Source: Emiliania huxleyi CCMP1516 (Eukaryota > Haptophyta > Isochrysidales > Noelaerhabdaceae). From it: DNA of 64,000 bases. A model generated the notes under the pieces. That model was not told where the DNA came from, made no database searches, and saw nothing but the letters and a program-made list of their open reading frames with translations. A program made the position numbers and the translations under genes. The DNA is taken from assembly GCF_000372725.1 (NCBI RefSeq), contig NW_005202428.1, forward strand, positions 1,801,250 through 1,865,249, written 5' to 3'. This document shows positions 61,601-64,000 of this stretch, piece after piece; position 1 is the stretch's first letter, and each line of letters begins with the position of its first letter.

Positions 61601-62520
61601 CGGGCCGTCGACGTAGACGCCGTCGGCCGCGAGTGTCTGCGCCGCGCGCTGCAGAAGCGGCTCCCACGCCCGCCTACCAGGCGGGACCCGCTGTACTCGA
61701 CTCGTCTCTCTGCTCACGGCGGGCGGCTGCGAGCTGCGCGCTTTGCGGTCGGCGGCGGCGGAGACGAGCCGAGCAAGCCGTAGGCGCGCGCGCACTCGTC
61801 GAGCAGCTTGAGCGCCGCGGCGACGCGCGGCACCTAGACAGGAAGGGCGTGCGCCCCTAGGGAGCGGAGGCTGTGAACCGGAGCACCTCTTGCGACGCGC
61901 GGCCGCACCCCTGGGAATGTCCACAGGGCGGGGGCGGAGGCGTCGGCCATGCGGACGCAATACGCGCCGGTGGCGTCGAGTTGCAGCTCCGCCGGCATCA
62001 TCACCAGCGGGTGGTCAATCACGGTCGACGCGTCCACACGCCAGCGCACGAGGCCGACGCCGACGGTGAGCTGCGCGCCTCGCCCCTCGCGCAACGCCTC
62101 CTGGTGGGAGGAGAAGAGGGAGGCGTAGGCCGCACACGCCGCCTGGGCGGCCGGCGAGCGGTCGTCGTGGTCCGGCCGATGCAGCGACACCCAGCCATGC
62201 CGGGACGGCTCGGCAGCCGCGGGCACGTCATCCTCATCCGCCATCATCGCGACGACAGGCCGCTGCGCCTTGAGCTGCTTGCCGGTGGTGGGGTCGCGCG
62301 ATGCGACGGTCCGCTTCGCCTCCTTCAGCTTGTCCAGGAAGCCCTCGTGCAGCATCACTCCGATGTCGTCACCAGCAGCCTTTGCGGCATCAGCAGGGCC
62401 GCGCAAGGCCAGGCGCGGCTCGAGGTCGCGGCGCGAGACCTCGTTGAGCTCCTTGGTGTACTCGACGAGCGCGATCAGCCGGCGAGCCGCCTCCTCCTGG
62501 TCCTGCGCGAGATCGCCCAT
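55636..62520 (-). CDS. giant SF1 helicase (AAA_11/AAA_12 type) with C-terminal Vsr/MTES_1575-like nuclease domain
   Basis: About fourteen exons, among them 62520-61909, from 61833, from 61673, 61121-60525, from 60455, 60265-59849, 59780-59562, from 59510, 59208-59036, 58889-58704, 58639-58487, from 58343, 57472-57212 and 57045-55636. The N-terminus has TVIDHPLVMMPAELQLDATG, as in long bacterial helicases. Helicase motifs: Walker A LVGPPGTGKSQTIANVI (60800), DLVVIDEASQSNVGAVLPLL (57285), VLVVGDGKQVSP spanning an intron, SFQGDERDVILLSMV and YNVALSRARDRMVLF. An alanine-rich helical insert of several hundred residues lies between motifs I and II. The C-terminus (VCLDGGAAASLAEWSESI, GWAFHRIWRSSWL) matches the restriction-endonuclease-like MTES_1575/Vsr fold, followed by an acidic and basic tail. 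Nucleic-acid unwinding and cleavage are inferred from family; partner and target are unknown. Confidence 0.82.
57046..57211 (-). repeat. intronic GATGCGGCCGA array at the donor, plus poly-C
   Basis: Read on the minus strand the helicase intron opens GCAAGATGCGGCCGAGATGC immediately after the exon (GGC AAG CAG). It repeats the 11-nt unit about four times, then shows a long C run (about 57075-57100) before CCTAG. GC donor. Confidence 0.85.
58344..58486 (-). repeat. intronic GAGATTGCCC array at an apparent GA donor
   Basis: After exon CTCCAG the minus strand continues GAGATCGCCCGAGATTGCCC, with four 10-nt units starting at the first intron base, then a long C/T tract and CCTCAG. Phase 0 is kept only if the donor dinucleotide is GA. 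Confidence 0.75.
58890..59035 (-). repeat. intronic GCATCTCGGTC/GCATCTCGGCG array
   Basis: The helicase GC-AG intron (CAG then GCGGCGGCATT) is filled with about nine 10-11-nt units of GCATCTCGG(C/T)(C/G). CAGGCGGCGGC occurs at both ends of the intron. Confidence 0.88.
59209..59288 (-). repeat. intronic CTCGGCTGCCC array
   Basis: The 80-nt GC-AG intron (GAG then GCGCGCCACTTCGGC) contains about six CTCGGCTG units and ends ATCTCGCTCGAG. Confidence 0.85.
59781..59848 (-). repeat. 68-nt intron bounded by a long direct repeat
   Basis: On the minus strand GTGCGCGGCGAGGTGCC then CAGATCGC begins both the intron (from 59848) and the next exon (from 59780). Over about 28 bases only a few differ. The intron starts GTGCGC and ends TTTCTAG; its interior is GGGACCCTC in tandem. 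Confidence 0.92.
60456..60524 (-). repeat. 69-nt intron bounded by a perfect 18-bp direct repeat
   Basis: CAGGTCGCGTCTCTCTCT occurs at the donor and at the acceptor, identical. Splicing at AG|GT in both copies restores LRRQVASLSAELESMRH in phase 0. Confidence 0.93.
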
Positions 62521-62958
62521 CCAGGACACGGCTGAGCCAAAGTGGTTTTTCGAACCGCACCGCCCAAAACCTGCTGGAGAGCTGAATCAGGTTCCGCTGA
62601 GCTGCTGTGAGGCTCTAGGACTGCCTCTGCAAGGGGCCCCTCCAATCTCCTGCCCCACCGCTTGGTAGCAGGTAGCATCGACGGGTGGCCTTGCCTCCCA
62701 CATCGATGTGGGCGTAGGGGTTGAGTTGAGTAGTGCGTCATCTTGATTGAGGGAGGGCGCGCCGGTCAGGTTTTGGTTCCAGAATTTCATCAATGAGTGG
62801 AGAGTGCCGCCCAAGCAAGAAGTACACACACCTGGGGTGGGTGGAAAATTCCGAAGAGCGGGCGCGCATGGCACTAACAGCAGGCCGCTAATATTCTTAT
62901 TGTTAGAGAACAGAAATTGGCCTACTCGGCCGAACTGCTGCAAAGCTTGCAGGTCCCC
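62521..62958. other. spacer between helicase and LpxC genes
   Basis: Both genes are on the minus strand, so this is the 5' region of the helicase gene and the 3' flank of lpxC. It is less GC-rich than the genes. No ORF is supported, though a small upstream exon of the helicase cannot be excluded. Confidence 0.45.
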
Positions 62959-64000
62959 TCATACGTAGTGCTCCGCTCGAGCCGCGCCCTCGGTGCCGGC
63001 GGCGAGCGCGCGCGCCAGCGCCACGTGCAGGCGGTGCGACGCCTTGTGCGCCACCACGTGCGCGAGCGGCAGCTCGCCGAGCAGCGCCAGATCTCCGAGC
63101 AGGTCGAGCGTCTTGTGGCGCGCGGGCTCGTCCGGGAAGCGGAGCCCCTCCGCGTTGAGCCACCGCCGCTCGTCGCACACGAGGGCGTTCTCGAGCGAGC
63201 CCCCGAGGGCCAAGCCGGCCGCACGCGCCTACGGGCCGCGCCGCGGACGTGTCGGGGACGCGTCTGGCCAGCTGAGGCCCCAGGCCCGGCCGGCCGCGCC
63301 GCGTGCACGCCCTGCGTCGTCGCAAACGTGCGAGCGGGAGCGAGCTCCGCCTCGAAACGGTCGATCGCCGCAGTCGAGCGCCGCGCAGGCAGCGCGCCCT
63401 ACGGGGCGTGTCCCGGTGTGTCCCGAGGCGCGCGCCCCCCTCGACGTGCCGCCGCTAAATCAGCGCGTCTGCCGCGGGTCCTACCCCCGCTCGGCTGTCG
63501 GTGTGCGCCGCGCCGACCGACCGGCCCGTCGGGGGCGGCCCGTGCACGCAGAAGGAGAAGCTCTGCCGCCCGATGGGCGCGAAGGCGCCAAAGTCGATCG
63601 TGTACGTCAGCCGTGGCGCGGCGGCGGGCATGGCGACGACCCACGCGTCGCCGTGGGCGGCCCAGACGGGCGCGCGCGGCGCGAGCGCCTCTGGCGCCGA
63701 CGCGGTCGGCGCGAGTCCCGCCGCGCGGATCAGTTTTAGCCACGGCGCCGACGAGCCGTCGAGGATGGGCAGCTCTTGCGCATCGAGTGCGACAGTGCAG
63801 GAGGAGACGCCGGCGCCGCAAAGCGCGGCGAGCAGGTGCTCGACGGTGCGAACGCCGCCGCCGCCGCCGCCGCCGCCGCCGAGCTCGGTGCTCAGCTCGG
63901 TCCCAGAGACGTCCGCCGGCGAGGCGCGCACTCTCGTCCCGGGCAGATCCGTCCGCACAAACGTGACGCCGCCTCCAGGAAAGCCCGGTCCGAGCCTCAC
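62959..64000 (-). CDS. lpxC: UDP-3-O-acyl-N-acetylglucosamine deacetylase (LpxC), 5' end cut by the window
   Basis: Zinc deacetylase of the second step of lipid A-type synthesis, known in plants and algae as plastid or mitochondrial proteins. The window starts inside the first domain ([20 protein letters not shown]). The zinc-ligand motif is in [17 protein letters not shown], followed by [20 protein letters not shown], the second domain [44 protein letters not shown], and [20 protein letters not shown] with HKASH, where the remaining zinc and catalytic residues lie. Two introns with acceptors reading CCCGTAG are removed. The one at about 63181-63280 is GT-AG and restores [21 protein letters not shown] (GCC)n tract encodes polyglycine near residue 45. 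The stop is at 62959. Confidence 0.88.

Overview
The window is nuclear DNA of a eukaryote: genes are split by short spliceosomal introns, coding frames are GC-rich, and there are no operons or ribosome binding sites. Plastid-type genes (a plastid terminal oxidase at 35730-37958, a DUF6816-like lumenal protein at 48228-49058, an LpxC at the right edge) point to a GC-rich microalga with a red-lineage plastid. A haptophyte is my best guess, from gene content and the abundance of GC-AG introns; this is an inference and I cannot name a species.

Layout, left to right. 1-3000: simple repeats and one frame-broken gene. 3058-16753: two phytanoyl-CoA-dioxygenase-family genes, an exostosin-like glycosyltransferase, a Tudor-like protein, a frame-broken ankyrin gene, an SLC25 carrier, an ER thioredoxin-fold protein ending in KDEA and a nucleoplasmin-like acidic protein. 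16858-34220: an unrecognised long ORF with dispersed repeats, an M20 hydantoinase/carbamoylase, a LON-domain-like gene, a 50-bp near-perfect hairpin, minisatellites and GC palindromes. 35730-44947: plastid terminal oxidase, a complete 2.57-kb LTR element with identical 210-bp ends, a tRNA-guanine transglycosylase homologue and a small acidic/basic protein. 45100-55493: an unrecognised spliced region, a DUF6816-like protein, a renalase-like oxidoreductase, a second ankyrin gene and an FSH1-type hydrolase. 55636-64000: a very long SF1 helicase with a C-terminal nuclease-like domain, then LpxC.

The genes do not form one pathway. The most notable property is how the genes are interrupted. Many introns are 68-76 nt long and both splice sites lie inside imperfect or perfect direct repeats (up to about 28 bp), so the intron length equals the repeat spacing. 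Donors are often GC and sometimes apparently GA, and several introns carry arrays related to GCCGAG or CTCGGC starting right at the donor. Reading phase is conserved across the introns in the complete gene models given here (plastid terminal oxidase, transglycosylase, ER protein, carrier, first dioxygenase), which supports the unusual splice sites. The LTR element carries a membrane glycoprotein ORF whose start codon lies inside the LTR, and a decayed copy of that ORF lies at 10139-10400.
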